A DNA stretch of 64,000 nucleotides from Mycocentrospora acerina (taxonomy: Eukaryota; Ascomycota; Dothideomycetes; Pleosporales). Position numbers and translations under genes: made by a program. Positions 33,178-45,492 of the stretch are shown one piece after another. Each line of letters begins with the position of its first letter. Positions within the stretch are counted from its first letter, which is position 1. The stretch lies in NCBI GenBank assembly GCA_022701365.1, contig JAKUHH010000201.1, positions 186,001 to 250,000 of the forward strand, given 5' to 3'. The notes beneath the pieces were generated by a model. That model made no database searches and had not been told where the DNA came from. It saw only the letters and a list, made by a program, of their open reading frames with translations.

Positions 33178-36100
33178 AGAGATGCTAACCATCTTGATGC
33201 TGTTGCGTCACGTGAGAGGGTGTCGCGAGGCTTGATGCAGCTGCAGGCCCTTTAAATTATGTCTGATTCGTCGGTGTAAGGAAGCCTCAAGGAAAACGTT
33301 ATTGTCAAAAAAGTAGGAGAGTTTTCACATTTATGGTGTTGTTCAATTGACGACCAAGGTCACGGGCAAACACAATCAACTGCGACCAGTTGTCTGTGTT
33401 TGCCAGCTTCACCACTAACCCACGCAAACCTGTTCCTTAAATGGTTATGCGAAACTGGAAACTTGTTTGAAATAAGAATAGGTGTGTGTACTAGATCCAA
33501 CCAGGGATCTTGAATATGTCGCTTGGCTCTCTTATAATTACCGTTCTTCATCGTCATCTCTGAAGACTCGCGGCCCTCATGTGATCAAAACAGCTGGAGA
33601 AAACAATTAAAACTTTCATCTTCGTGTCCAAATTGGGCTGATCATATCAGCACTATAAAACCCCATCTACCTGCGTAATCTATCCAACCTTGGCGCAAGT
33701 ATACCACAAGTTTTGTCAGACTTAATGTCATAGATTACTTAAAACCGTACCTATCATGGAACCCTTTCAGGTAGCAGAGTCTTCCAAGCTCATGTATAGG
33801 TTGTAAAACATTATCCTTTCTAGACTAGAGCGTGTAATTAATATTGTGAATCACTACAACAAAATCCGTCACTGGGCTCCAGTTCTTCATTTAGCATCAT
33901 GTCAATCCTATTGCTTCCTCAAGACAAGTCCGTAACAAGAAGTGATATGCTTAACACATACATTATGGAAGCTGGCATCAAGTACTGCACTCTATTTTTT
34001 GGTATCGCCTTCATAAAGAGGCTGATTTCCCTGCTCGTGAGCGAAAGTCTCTTCTCTCTATCAATAACGAGAGTTGCAAGTGCGTTGTTTTTGATGAAAA
34101 GTACAATTCCACAATAGTTCTTAATATTTAGATATATCCTCGATCTGATTTCAATAACACGTTGTCGAAATTGGCTCACAATGGCTGACACTGTGCAAAT
34201 GAACCTACAGAGGATCAATACAAGGAAATGTATTCGCAACCTGCGAAAAGTGTGTAAACGTCGTGAGTTTTCTAGTTATCGAAAGATAAGATGTCATCAC
34301 ATTTACGTTTGCTGCAAGCTATAACCGTACCCCTATTATCGCACGTGTCGGCAGCAAGTTATAGTTTCATCATCTTCACGTCTCCCGCAGCAAAACCTTG
34401 AATCTACTTACTGTTAACAAATCGATACCCGAAATATCAGCAACATAATTCACATAGAGCAACGGATCGTTGAGCTGGAATGTTGCGATTGGCACGTTCA
34501 AATTAGCGTAGGAAGGCCAACTCGAATCCCCCGGTGCTGACGATTGTGTTCGCACCCACACGCATATATTTCAGAACACATGTGACACCTTTTTGCTCAT
34601 TGTGTTTAGTTCTATTGAAAGCTTTACTGATGACCCAGTCTTCAGGGTCGAGTTGGATGAGTCTCTCCTCTCTATACGGATGCTAGCTACGTGTCATCGT
34701 TTTTGAGGACAGGTGGCTAGCATGATTACTATTCTGATCACATTTGTTGTCCAAGCTGTGGCACGAGAGTATCGAGATCATAACCCTTGACAAGCTCGAA
34801 GCTACTGTAGACAGCTTCTGAGTGTTTTTCAAGCAGAAGAATTTAAAAAAAAACACACAGTGCTATTTAGATTATGGTAAAAGTTTAGTTGCATTGGATT
34901 CGATTATTAATCTACTACCTGCTTTGACCATGCTAACTATTGCTTTTTACACTCTAGGAGTTGGGCCATTGTTGCCATCGGCGATGCTTTGTCGTCCATA
35001 GCCAAGCCAAATGAAATAACAAAGGTCACATGCATGCTCTTAAGGCCATCTTCACGGAGAAGATTGTGAGGAAATACTCAAATGTACGACCATGTAAAGC
35101 TTAGAAAACTCTCTGAAGGTATTAGTCGTTTGCATCGTAGCATTCTCGTTAAGATAGAAGTTGACACCATTCGGAATTTTGCACCTAGGCATTGGATCAC
35201 ACTTGTTGTTTCCAGCTACTCACATGCAGCAATTCCACATCGAACCCATGACAAACACGTGGCAACGCTAAAGCTACAGGTGTTGAATGCTGCTATGAGT
35301 GCCACGTAAGATTCGTGACTAGTTTTTACGTTGCAGCATTTGATGTTCATCCTCTCATTTGAAACTCTGTAATGTCTTCAATGCAACTGAAACTTATGGT
35401 TGACATCTAATTAACTGGTGTATTCTGTACATTTCTGGTTAATGTCCTATCTTGCATGTAACCCGGTATAGTCACATCAGTTCACTGACAGTGCGTACTC
35501 CAACTTACCGCATGACTCGGTATACTAAGGAACACCGAACTCCGAGACCTGACCCGCATTAACAAGACATAAACTTCCGTTGGGCCGAAGATGTAGGTAG
35601 TGAAATCAGCACTGCTACAGTGATGAGGACTGCTGGTTCCAACCCTTCCCAAGCTTGAAACACAGCCCCATAAACATCGTAAGATGGCACTCCATGCTCA
35701 CTCGCTGAGTGCCAATCTGCGAAACCATTTATTCATCGTCACCAATCTTGTCTGAATAACAAGAAAGCTGATACGAACACTCCTTCCTAGGAAAGTTGAC
35801 GCGCGTACTATGATCAACAACAAAAGCGAGCTTGACCATCGCGGTAGCATCCATGCATAGCATAAATGTACCACGCCAGCCGCTCACCTACAACCCTCGG
35901 TACTCCTACCAAGCCAATACAAATCCTTGTTTTGCAGCTAACTACTCCGGGTTACGCATTATGCGTATAACCCCAGTAGATAGTCAAATATGTCGACGCC
36001 TGTTAATGGCTTGCTCGGCAAATATTACTTCCTAGCACTGCCGTTCACGCCGCTTCCCGAAGCGTGCACAGGTCCGCAAACCGGAAGCGACTCTGCAGGA

Positions 36101-37802
36101 GGTCAAAATCGATGTTGCTAGATTTGGGTCTAGTGGTGGTATTCAGACGAGAAGTATGAGTTGTTGGCGGAGAAGCAACATGAGCAATTGTTGATGAATC
36201 CCTAGAAGTGCTGTGAAGTAAAACAGTCACATGGTCCAAGAAGTTCCGAGAAACTGACGGTAAGCATGAATGTTGAGTTCGTCGGCACAGTATGTAAGCA
36301 TGCATGAAAAACTGGGGATATGATGACACAAAAATGCAGGAGGAAGGAAGCAGCAAGAGTGACGATATTACGAATGAGTCGGGTTCTCCTCGCAACACCA
36401 GGCAGGCTCAGACGATACCGCGCGGGTATCATACCATTCACATCCAAGCACCCAAAGTCCACCAATACCTCATCGTAATCCCATGGCTCTACCCTCCGAC
36501 TCACCAATACGCCTCTCAAACAGCTCGCCTCGCCATCCTCTTCACCGCCACACACGCTCCCTACAAACAAAAAAGCACGCATGAACAATCCTTCTCATCC
36601 ACCTTTCCATCAAAAACCTAAGCCGGCAAGCCTTAGCGAAAGAACTACTGCGTTACGCTCCAATTGGCTCTTTCAAAGCGAGGTGGACCTAGCTAGCCCG
36701 CGGGATCCCGCTTCTAGAAGCAAGGGTGAGCGAGAAAGGAACATTAGAGTGCAAACGGTCACAACAGGGGTAGACGAAGATGATACTCGATTGATAGGGA
36801 TTCGCATGCTGTAGTATGTGATTGATGGGATTTTCAAGCGAAGGACGCGTGTGCACGATTACTGCATTTATTCTTCGGACGAGCGATTCAAGTGCGGCAT
36901 TTGTACCAATGGGGGTAGACTGAGCGAGGTACTCGTCTGGGTAGTCTGACACGCTTCTGTGACGATGCGGTGCGTTTTTCTTTTCTTTCTGCTTCCCGAC
37001 CTATTTTGCCTTGGTTCTAGAATGTTGGTACGCGGCTAAATCGTGCAATTCCAAATGTGATGACGTTTGTCGTGGGTAGGTGGCGGTGCGCTATCAGTTG
37101 GCAACGGTGCCGAGGGACGCCTCTTCGGTAACTTGCATAGTACTGTGGGGACATGTAGGAGAGGATTCAGAATGTTACATGTAAGGGTAGCGGTGGAATT
37201 ATGGACTATTATCCACAATTTAAATTGAGATAGGCAGCAAAAGCTCCGACAAATGGTCGAGATATGCAAGTGAACACCGAAGTTGTGTTGACTCGTGTAT
37301 TCTTCCCAAGCAAATCTATCAAGCCATGGCTGTCTGTATACAAAGCAAAATTTTCCCAAAACAAAGGGATAAAAACTCTCTACCATAAAAAGGGAAACGC
37401 CCATAAACGCCTCATCCCGGTCCGCATCGCTAGGCCTATCATGTACCACCCCGCTAAATTTTGGCCTAATTGAACACGCCCGGCCACCCTCTAGGCCTAA
37501 ACGCCGAGAAATACAAAGTTGTGTACGTGGAATAAACCGAAAATATCAAAATCCTCTGTCCCACATTTTCGCTCTAAGTGAAAAATAAACCCCCAATCTC
37601 AATGCTCGCTAAATTGCAAAATCGTGTACTCATTCAACGTGCCAAGAATATCGCTTGCTGAAACGTGAAGTAGATGGAAAGATGAGAAAAAACATGCTGC
37701 CGAGTGGAACACTACGACATTGCGGATAATTGGGGTTGTGCACAGATGTGTAGTGCAGCTTCTTCCACCTGATCCAGAGCATTGTGGGGTGGCGATATGA
37801 CA
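33178..37802. other. Long gene-poor interval
   Basis: About 4.6 kb of normal-composition sequence in which no frame shows a recognisable domain or spliceable gene. Candidate frames at 33899-34117 (+), 34376-34561 (-) and 36304-36621 (+) were considered and not accepted. It may hold lineage-specific small genes or non-coding RNA that cannot be judged from sequence. Confidence 0.4.
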
Positions 37803-38939
37803 TTACATCTGGGCGAGATCGTTGAGCGCGTAGTTGAGCTCCCGTCGGGCTCCCATTTCGTTTATATCGGAGTGGGCACGGTAGTGGTATGCTACAATGC
37901 GTACTGTAGCTCTGTATATCGTGTACCTTGACAAACAGTCAGCATCAAGTGTCAACGAGAACGGAAAAAGGTACAAGACTTACATCAACAATCTTGCTTT
38001 AGGTCCGCCCATTCTTGAAGGACATTCTCCAAGTCCTTCGAAGAATGCCTGGCTACCTCCTTGAATCCCACCACTCATCAACGGGTCCCCCCAAACCACA
38101 TTTGAGAATCCTACAAGACCTGTGACATTCTTCGTCCTCTCGTCAACAAGCACATTTTGTGGATTACAGACATCCAAAGCAACGAGACGAGGCTCAGTAA
38201 CTTCGTCTAGCAGATGACTCTGACGGCCTATGTAGTACCGAATGCTGTCATAGGGAACAGTAACAAGCATATCCTCAGCGTCACGCAATACGGCTTCCAT
38301 GAGAGCGAGAAAAGCTTCGCGCCAAGACGAGTTTCCTTTCTTCGCGAAGACACGATGCATTGCGCCAAATTGTGCCGCCGACAAGGCAGTGAGAGCGCGT
38401 ACACAAGAACCCAGTGTTCGATCGATGTTGCTTTGTTCGCTCGCAGTCAAGTGTGATGATAGGTCTGACAATCTCCGTCCTGGGATAGTGCTCATCATGA
38501 GAAAAGGCGAGCCAAGCGGCCCTCCATGATGGTCGTATCTGATAATGTGAGGAACTGGAAGTTGTGTGTACTCGCGTAGGGTCTCGAGGGTTCTCCGTTC
38601 CGTTTCTAAAAGGTTTTTTTCATGTCGGAGAAGGCGTACGTTGTGCGTTGGCGGGCATTTCAACACTAGCGAACTGCCGTCTGCGAGCTTTGAGAGATAT
38701 ACTTGGCGAAGGTGTCCATGAATCCGTTCTATTTTGACAACGTTGATCTTGGAAGAGCGAAATATAATTCGAATGAGTTCTTGTATGCTCAAAAAATCAG
38801 GTGTGCTGGTAGACGTTCTCGACGAAGTCGATGAAGATGACGAAGACGATGAAACTGTGGAAGAAGGACGAGGTGGAAGAGTGCCGCGGCTCATGGTGAA
38901 TGCTGGATAAAACGCAATACCTAGCGGGGGAAGATGCAT
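37803..38939 (-). CDS. APH-family phosphotransferase-like protein
   Basis: Aminoglycoside-phosphotransferase fold, a large fungal family with mostly unknown small-molecule substrates. Exons 38939-37984 and 37926-37803 give 359 aa; ATG 38894, in a better context (CACCATGAG), would remove 15 residues. After a serine-rich low-complexity N-terminus come SSLVLKCPP (ATP-binding lysine), LMMSTIPGRRLSDL, and the catalytic loop ALDVCNPQNVLVD with Asp and Asn. The second metal-binding motif, normally D-[FW]-[DE], reads LVGFSNVVWGDP, so the expected Asp is Gly. Splicing continues into YTIYRATVRIVAYHYR and ends LNDLAQM. Activity is therefore uncertain: a single-base change or a pseudoenzyme. Confidence 0.82.
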
Positions 38940-40061
38940 TATGAGTACTCCCCAATAACGCCTTCACCGTACGGGGCGCATGTAGAATGTTAGTTTAGCG
39001 AGATTTTGACCAAATAGGTTTGGCTAAACTTTGTTGATTGCATAGCAGGAGCGGCCCGTGAGTTGTTGATGCTTAATCCTACGCAGAAGAACGGCTGACG
39101 ATGGGTTTGTTTTCTTTATGGAAGCTGACGCTGACAGGCCTGCTGCCGCGATATTTTGCATGGTCTGGCGAGATGAATGCCATGCCAACTGAATCGGAGC
39201 ATGACTAGGGTATCGCAAAGTCTGGGAGTGCATATGAGTACCGAATATTTTCGGTCGCAACTGTAGCAAAGGATCCTCTAGTCTACGTTTGTGCATAGTG
39301 ATCTTGATTGATGCTAGGTTCAGTCCTGCTACGCCATCGTAAATATACCAAAGCCTCGGACATGTGCGCGTGTTGTTACCCAGTATCCGCATGCCTTAGA
39401 GTAGTCGCCATGATTGTAACGAATTGCCGGGATGCAGTTGTGACGATGGTGGACGGGGACGCGGAGGCGTCGGGCGCGATGGAGCGGCGTTCAAAGCGTT
39501 CGTCAAACATATCCCGAAGGGGCTAGACACTCCGATCTAGAATCGGCTAATAAGGACGCTGATTGGTCGCCTGAAATAGGAAGATAATTCCAAAGAACAC
39601 TTCGCTTGATGGCACATGTACATGGAACCTGAGACGGTGAGCAAGCGTATGGGCTGGATCCAGATCGCGTGCGTGATGATCGCTAGGAACCGGGGTAAGC
39701 GGGAACGAATACCAGACTATTCACTCGAATCGATTTCACCAGCTTAAGACCTGGCGTGACTCGCCAATCAATCAAGGCCTCGACATAATCTTGTTGTCTA
39801 TCTGTTTGACCCGACAAAACGGAGACGATGCTTGGCAGCGCGTATTATAGCGGTATGGACGTCCTCCAGCTTTTGTTCCTCAGGTATTGTTACCCAGTAT
39901 CCAGTCGTCACTATGTGCATCTACGCTAGCCACAAATCACTTTGTTTTAAAGAGTTGCAGCTACAAGGCGCTTGAGAAAGTGTGTTCGTGCAAGATATAC
40001 CAACCTGGCATGCGAGATCGCTCACGTCAGCCTCGAATCATGCTTCTTACCAGATTTCGAT
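38940..40061. other. Intergenic region, no gene recognised
   Basis: About 1.1 kb between the promoter of the APH-like gene and the 3' end of the Tan1 gene. Open frames are short and without similarity to known families. Confidence 0.45.
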
Positions 40062-41288
40062 TTATGTCTTCCGATCTGACTCGTTGTCGGGTGGCGGCTG
40101 ACGAAGTTCGTCAAGATTGAAGCGTTTGAGTTTGTCGAAACTGGGCGCGACGACACTCATACCCAGAACGTTCTATGGATGGTCAGCACCTGTCAGAATT
40201 GGGACGGGCGTCAAGGCACTCGAGATGCGGAAGCGCGCGTCCAAAATCGAGTAAACTCACTTGGTAGATCTCCACGAGAATGAGATGATCGTATCCATGA
40301 AGGTCGACCTTGTGACCAGGGCCCACTGCAGCTGCGACTGTTTTGATGATTTGATCCCTCGTAAATTCTTTGTTGTTCCGAATCGATGGCCGTATAGCAA
40401 ACTTTCATGTCCAACCTCGTTAGCGAAGATTTACGTACAATTTAAGGGTTTTATCTTAATGCAAGTACAAAGCATGACCAAACTTACCTTTTTCCCCGCC
40501 TGGCCGGGCTCATGGAAATGCGGAGCAAGCACTTGCTTCGCAACAGCTTCAAGTCCTCTAGTGGTCGCCTTTTCGATTGCCGTCATCGGTGTGAGGCGCT
40601 TCACAAATCGGCAGTTCTTGGGCTGAGCGCCATCTGCGGTGTCTTGACAGATTTTCTCAACGAAAGATACAGGCTCGACCGGCAAGCGAGTTTTGAAGAA
40701 GACCACTTTGATGACTTAGTATTGTGCTGTCTGAGAAAGAAACGCAGTGAGATCCTCTTACAGCATTGGGTAGGCAGCTTAATCGATGTGAAGAGTGGCT
40801 TCACTTTTGGCTTGCGTATATCGGCTAACTCTTTCTGGATCTCAGCTTCGATATCGTCACCCGCATCCGAATCATCGGATACTTCATTCGTCTCTCCGGT
40901 TCCGTAGAGCTTGGTAGCATACTAGCCCTCAATCAGTCTTCGATGTGCTAGAAATGGGGGTCTTCTCGACAGTGTGAAGTCGATATCACTGACCTCCTGG
41001 AACAGATCTCGCAGGTCGGAAACCGTTTTCGCTTCGTTCCCCATACTACATGTTACCCAAATACCTGTGTCACCTGGCTGTATAGCCCGGCCTTCCGCAG
41101 CTCTCCGGGGCACGTCCCATTTCTTCTTACCGCCCTAATCATTGAATCAGTATCATGAGATTTGTCGGAGCCGCTGGACGAGAAGAAGACATGTATACTA
41201 AACGTTGGACACACACCTTGGTTTTTTTATGACCACCGTCGTGTCCTTCATCAGACTCAGCCTTCCGCTTCTTTGGAGCAGAATCCAT
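40062..41288 (-). CDS. TAN1: Tan1-type THUMP-domain tRNA acetylation cofactor
   Basis: Tan1/THUMPD1 binds tRNA and assists the Kre33/NAT10 acetyltransferase in forming N4-acetylcytidine at C12 of tRNA-Leu and tRNA-Ser. Six exons: 41288-41217, 41134-40994, 40921-40762, 40705-40488, 40401-40261, 40172-40062 (280 aa). The lysine-rich start MDSAPKKRKAES suggests nuclear targeting. GDTGIWVTCSMGNEAKTV, FTSIKLPTQC and VFFKTRLPVEPVSFV open the fold; RFVKRLTPMTAI and the THUMP segment FAIRPSIRN, VGPGHKVDLHGYDHLILVEI follow, ending at NVLGMSVVAPSFDKLKRFNLDEL. Every junction restores family sequence; only the acceptor before VFFK (40705) has an alternative nearby. Five introns in 1.2 kb make it the most intron-dense gene in the window. 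Confidence 0.93.
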
Positions 41289-41822
41289 GCTTTTTGGGGA
41301 AGATTAAGCGCGCGGTGATGTGCGTAGCCGAAGATACTGGGTTGTAGTGATTGGAACGCGTCACTAGAGGTGAGAGAAATGCTAATCGGCTAGTCTCAAC
41401 GTGTCGCTAGCGCAGCTTTTATCCTTTCACATCATGCGCGCAACCCTCAACTTGACTTCAAAACATCTTGTTGAAACAGACTCGCATTTGGGCTCGACCA
41501 CAAATCTCGATAAAAAATCCTCGTTCATCACGCCAGTAAAGTGATCCCTTCATCAAGATTGATCACAGGACCTCGAGTCGCAATCATGTTTCCTGCCTTT
41601 TTTTATAGTCGGGTTTAACACTAGACCATACAGTGTTCCATGCAATATGCCTTATAGACAACGATCGCATGACGACAGAAACAAATGACATATTTCGGAA
41701 GCTTGCTCAAAGCATAAGAAACTTTCATCATTCATAGATCATTATTGAGTCTCCAAAGTGGTGTAGTCTATGTACAAGTAGAGATGAAATAGCCCTTCAA
41801 ACGAATAGTTCACTTTACACAT
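41289..41822. other. Intergenic region
   Basis: Holds the Tan1 promoter on the left and the 3' flank of the mitochondrial factor gene on the right. No additional gene is seen. Confidence 0.5.
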
Positions 41823-43971
41823 TTAGTTCCAATCGTCGATGAACCCAGAACCACGTGGGCCAGCCTTGTATCTAAAGTACTTGTTGTGATCAGAGCTTGG
41901 TGCCTTGAACGGCCAGGCTCTATACGCCACCACTAGCTCTGTGATCATCTCATCTGTTAACAGCCTGACCCTCAGCTGGTTCAAATTCATTCTCCCGCCT
42001 TTCTTTGGATCTCTCAGGCTTGGGCATTGTTCAATGATGTCACTCAAGCCGTGCTGCATTCCGTTAAGCGCTTCCTTGACAGATGCCGTGGGATGATTAT
42101 AGAGACCAAATATGAAGTCTTGCACCCATTCGTACCACTCTGGGGATTGATTAGCAGCGCGTGGAATAGGTTCTGCAGAGATGAGACCCAGGCGGTTCGG
42201 AGGCCATGCTTCTTCAGGACGCGCAATAAGAGGCTCATAAGGCCGTTTATCCCATTGCAGACGAGGAGAAGGAGGATGCCGGAGAGCGATACGATCATCA
42301 ACTTCAGTGTGGGGCAATTGTCGGTTGTGTACTTCAGTGTCATTGATTGCCTGCTCCCATGCTAGTTGCAACTCCTCAATTTTTTTGAGTAGTTCTTTCT
42401 TCTCAGATCCGTCTTCTGAGCTCAGTGCTTTACACTCAGCAACGTAAAGTTCCTCACCAATATCGGCTGCCTTTTCATGTTGCTGCTTCGTTCTTATGAT
42501 CTTTGCAAACTGACTTCGCATTCTGGAGAATTCGGAGAGTTCTTTCGTCGCAGGATGATCGGATGGTATCTGCCTGGCCTTCCTCTTGTTGCGCAGGATC
42601 CAATCGTTGCTGAAGGGGATATCAGGGTATCTACTCATCAGTTCTCGCTCAAAGCGATAACAACTAAGGAGCCCTTCTTGTACCAAGCCTGTAGCCGACT
42701 TGCCAGCCATATCTTGCTCGCGAAGATAAGTATGTATAGAGGCTACACTGCTCATGCCAGTCCCGTTCGAAGCCTTGTCCACATGAGCAGCAAAGTCGTG
42801 TATGTTCTCACGGCGATGCGCTGGGAGAGTCATACCATTTTTCCGTCCTGTCCGCAGAGCACGAACTACGCTTTCAATTTCATGCTGTGGCTCACGTCCA
42901 AGAGAGCCCCTACCAACAGGACGCTCTCTATGTTCTGAAGCCACCACTACGTTGAGATTGTGCGTAAGCTCCAGCATTCGGTTGGCCTTCTGGAGCGCAA
43001 CAAGAGATTGGGCAACCAATGGCTTAAAATCGTCATGCTCAACCCAAAACAGCGAGCGAACTGGCCCAAAAGCATGGAAACCGTCGTTTTTCCACGCAGC
43101 AGCAGCAAAATGGTGGAAAAGTTGCTTGGCCATGGAGTCGAAGCCGAGACCTGGTAGGCGGGGGTCCCACACCAGCGATCCGGTAACTAACAGCGTATTG
43201 TTGACTTCCTGAGCACTGCCGTCAAAGGCGGCCTTTCTCGTCTGGTACGGAAAGACGCCTTCCTCGACCATCTCCGTGTATGTCTCAAGTAGAGTTGGGT
43301 CCTTGACAACCAGCCGGTACTTAGAGTCGGGTGCATTGAGGAGCGGGTCGAGAAATTGGGCGAACTTTTCAGGTCGAGGTTCTAGCAGGATATGGCTGCG
43401 CGGCTGGAGGAAGGCGTGTAGCTTCTGTGACCAAAGGCCTGAGCCGGGGTTAATGTCGAGAATATCACAACCCCTGTGCTTCTCGAGCGTGTGGCCTATA
43501 TATGCAAGGACATCGTCTACAAAATTCCAGTATCAGCCTCTCGTCCGCAACGCATGGCACATTTGCCCCAGGACTCGACGTACCGCATAGGCGTGGACTT
43601 ACAATCTGCGTGCGCACGTTGACCCCGACAGGTATTGTAGACAGTGCTACAGGCGCACCTGGCTTCCTGGGCTTCCTGGTCACCTCAAGGGCAGGGTGTA
43701 TCGTTTCACTCAAAGGCAATGTCAGAGGAAACTCTTCACTAGTCTTCAGCTTCTCTGGTGTCCAATGCGGCGTCTGCGCTTTGCGGCCTCTGGACGCAGT
43801 CGCGTGTCGCAGTTGAGTCCATCGCCCAGGTGGTCTGTCTGTCCGAAGAGACAGATGCAAAATCGATGGGCGCACGCGGTACATGACTGGATGGTGGGAC
43901 ATGTGCAGGACGTCACGGCCGCGCCTCCCTGTTAGAGTCGCCTCTCCCGCGGCGAAAATGCATCTAGCCAC
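41823..43971 (-). CDS. Mitochondrial transcription factor 1-like (SAM-methyltransferase fold)
   Basis: Resembles fungal proteins annotated as mitochondrial transcription factor 1, which share the rRNA adenine dimethyltransferase fold and act with the mitochondrial RNA polymerase. Exons 43971-43584 and 43516-41823 encode up to 693 aa, much longer than yeast Mtf1 (341 aa), as is usual in filamentous ascomycetes. The N-terminus is Arg-rich (MYRVRPSILHLSLRTDR), fitting mitochondrial import. The fold shows RTQIVSPRLCDDVLAYIG, SAM-motif-I region DILDINPGSGLWS and motif-II ILLEPR, then LLVTGSLVWDPRLPG. The C-terminal half (~residues 350-690) is charged and less conserved. The start may be an internal Met (for example the one before YRVRPS). 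The intron restores LCDDVL. Whether it retains methyltransferase activity cannot be told. Confidence 0.85.
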
Positions 43972-45492
43972 TTTGGGATGGCCTCACGATCCGTGATTAT
44001 GCGATGGGCTCTCAATCTCAGGCACAACATGTATACGAAAAATCACTGGGACATTTTGATCAGGTGTACACCGTGGTTCTTTCATAGATCTCGATGATGC
44101 AAACATTAAGATGAAATTTCGCGACAAGCACCTAGAATATCTGGATCCAGTTATCGACCCCATAGGCAAGCGAGAATAGATACTGGTAGAACATTCAAAA
44201 TCGAGTTGGAGCTGATACCAAAGTGATGGATTTCTAAAATTTGAAGGAATGGACATAGGAAGGCGGGAATGAGGAACTATGAGCGAGGCTTTATGAGATG
44301 GTTTCCTTCGGCACTGTCGCTAACAACTCAAGGCGGAAAGGTTACAGCACGCGAAATAAGCTTCTAAAATTTAAATTATAAATCTACGAGAATCGCTGCT
44401 TCAAATGTAAGTTCTCCGACCATCTCGCCTCACCTAGCGTTGATCTACAAACGTGAACCAGACCCAAATAGATTGAGAACAATGTAACTATGCCAATCCT
44501 AACCCTCAGATTGCACATGTGGAATTGGCTGCGAAGTCGGCATAAGCTGAGTGCCATGTAAAGTATGTTAGCCTAATGGCTTAATATCTAGAGTTTAACC
44601 GGGTTCCTTGCTTTTGCTGGTAGACCATCTCTCTTGATTAATTCGAAACGCTTTCACATACAGCGATCAAACTCCACAAAGTCTGAATCACCTCAATATT
44701 TACACAACAGAGTCTGGAGCTTCCCAATCTCGATCACTTTGAATCACTTAATTTCATGAGACCTGCTCGAAAACGCACCCTCGACTTTATCCCCACCAAC
44801 CTCGAAATCTGGACTCATCCAAAAATGCAAGCGTGTATCTCAAATCATCGATCCACTATGACCACAACCACCACCAGCATGTTACTGCGCCTCGTGCAGC
44901 CCCGTGGCTACAAACCTCAACCAAAATACCTCCAAAAAAAACGTCACACGCCGAGACATCTATTTGCACTATCCGAGCCATGTACATCCACTGTTTTCCT
45001 CACTCTCCAACTTTGTCCTAGTTTGCATTGCTGATCAAAGTCTTGGCGTCATTGCGCAATAAAAATTGCTTTTTAACGGGACCCAAGATTTCCCCTCGTT
45101 CCAAGATCGCGAAAGGGGCCAGACTCATCCAATTCGGTCCAATTCGCCGTGATAATTGGCTGAGGAAAGCGAGATTGATGTGGAATTACCCGTCGAAGAG
45201 TTAAAGTAATCATAGATCAGATGCCCACGTGTGATGAGGTATGCTGAACACTGAGGTCCGAAATTCGACTGGTAGGGAGGTTTCCAGACTCACTGCTGCG
45301 CCTCACGGAAGGCTGGTAGAGAGGTTAGATGGACAATGGGTATTGGAAGCGAGAGATGAGGCGTGGTTTGGGGCGCTGGATTAGACGCTTGATGACGGGT
45401 TGCGCTGTCCAGGGTTTAGCTGGTTCAGGAGCAGGAGGTATAAGAGCTTTAAGGGGTCTTGCTTACACAGTGGTTGGTAGTAAGTGAACAAC
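43972..45492. other. Divergent intergenic region
   Basis: About 1.5 kb between the oppositely oriented mitochondrial-factor and hypothetical-protein genes. No spliceable gene is seen; both promoters should lie here. Confidence 0.45.

Noticed and set aside
33899..34239. Overlapping frames on both strands with hydrophobic stretches
   Set aside because: No signal peptide logic, no homologous motif and no intron structure; likely chance.
34376..34561. Minus-strand frame with GDSSWPS, reminiscent of BBE-type FAD oxidoreductases
   Set aside because: Only a handful of residues fit and sequence on both sides shows no continuation of the fold.
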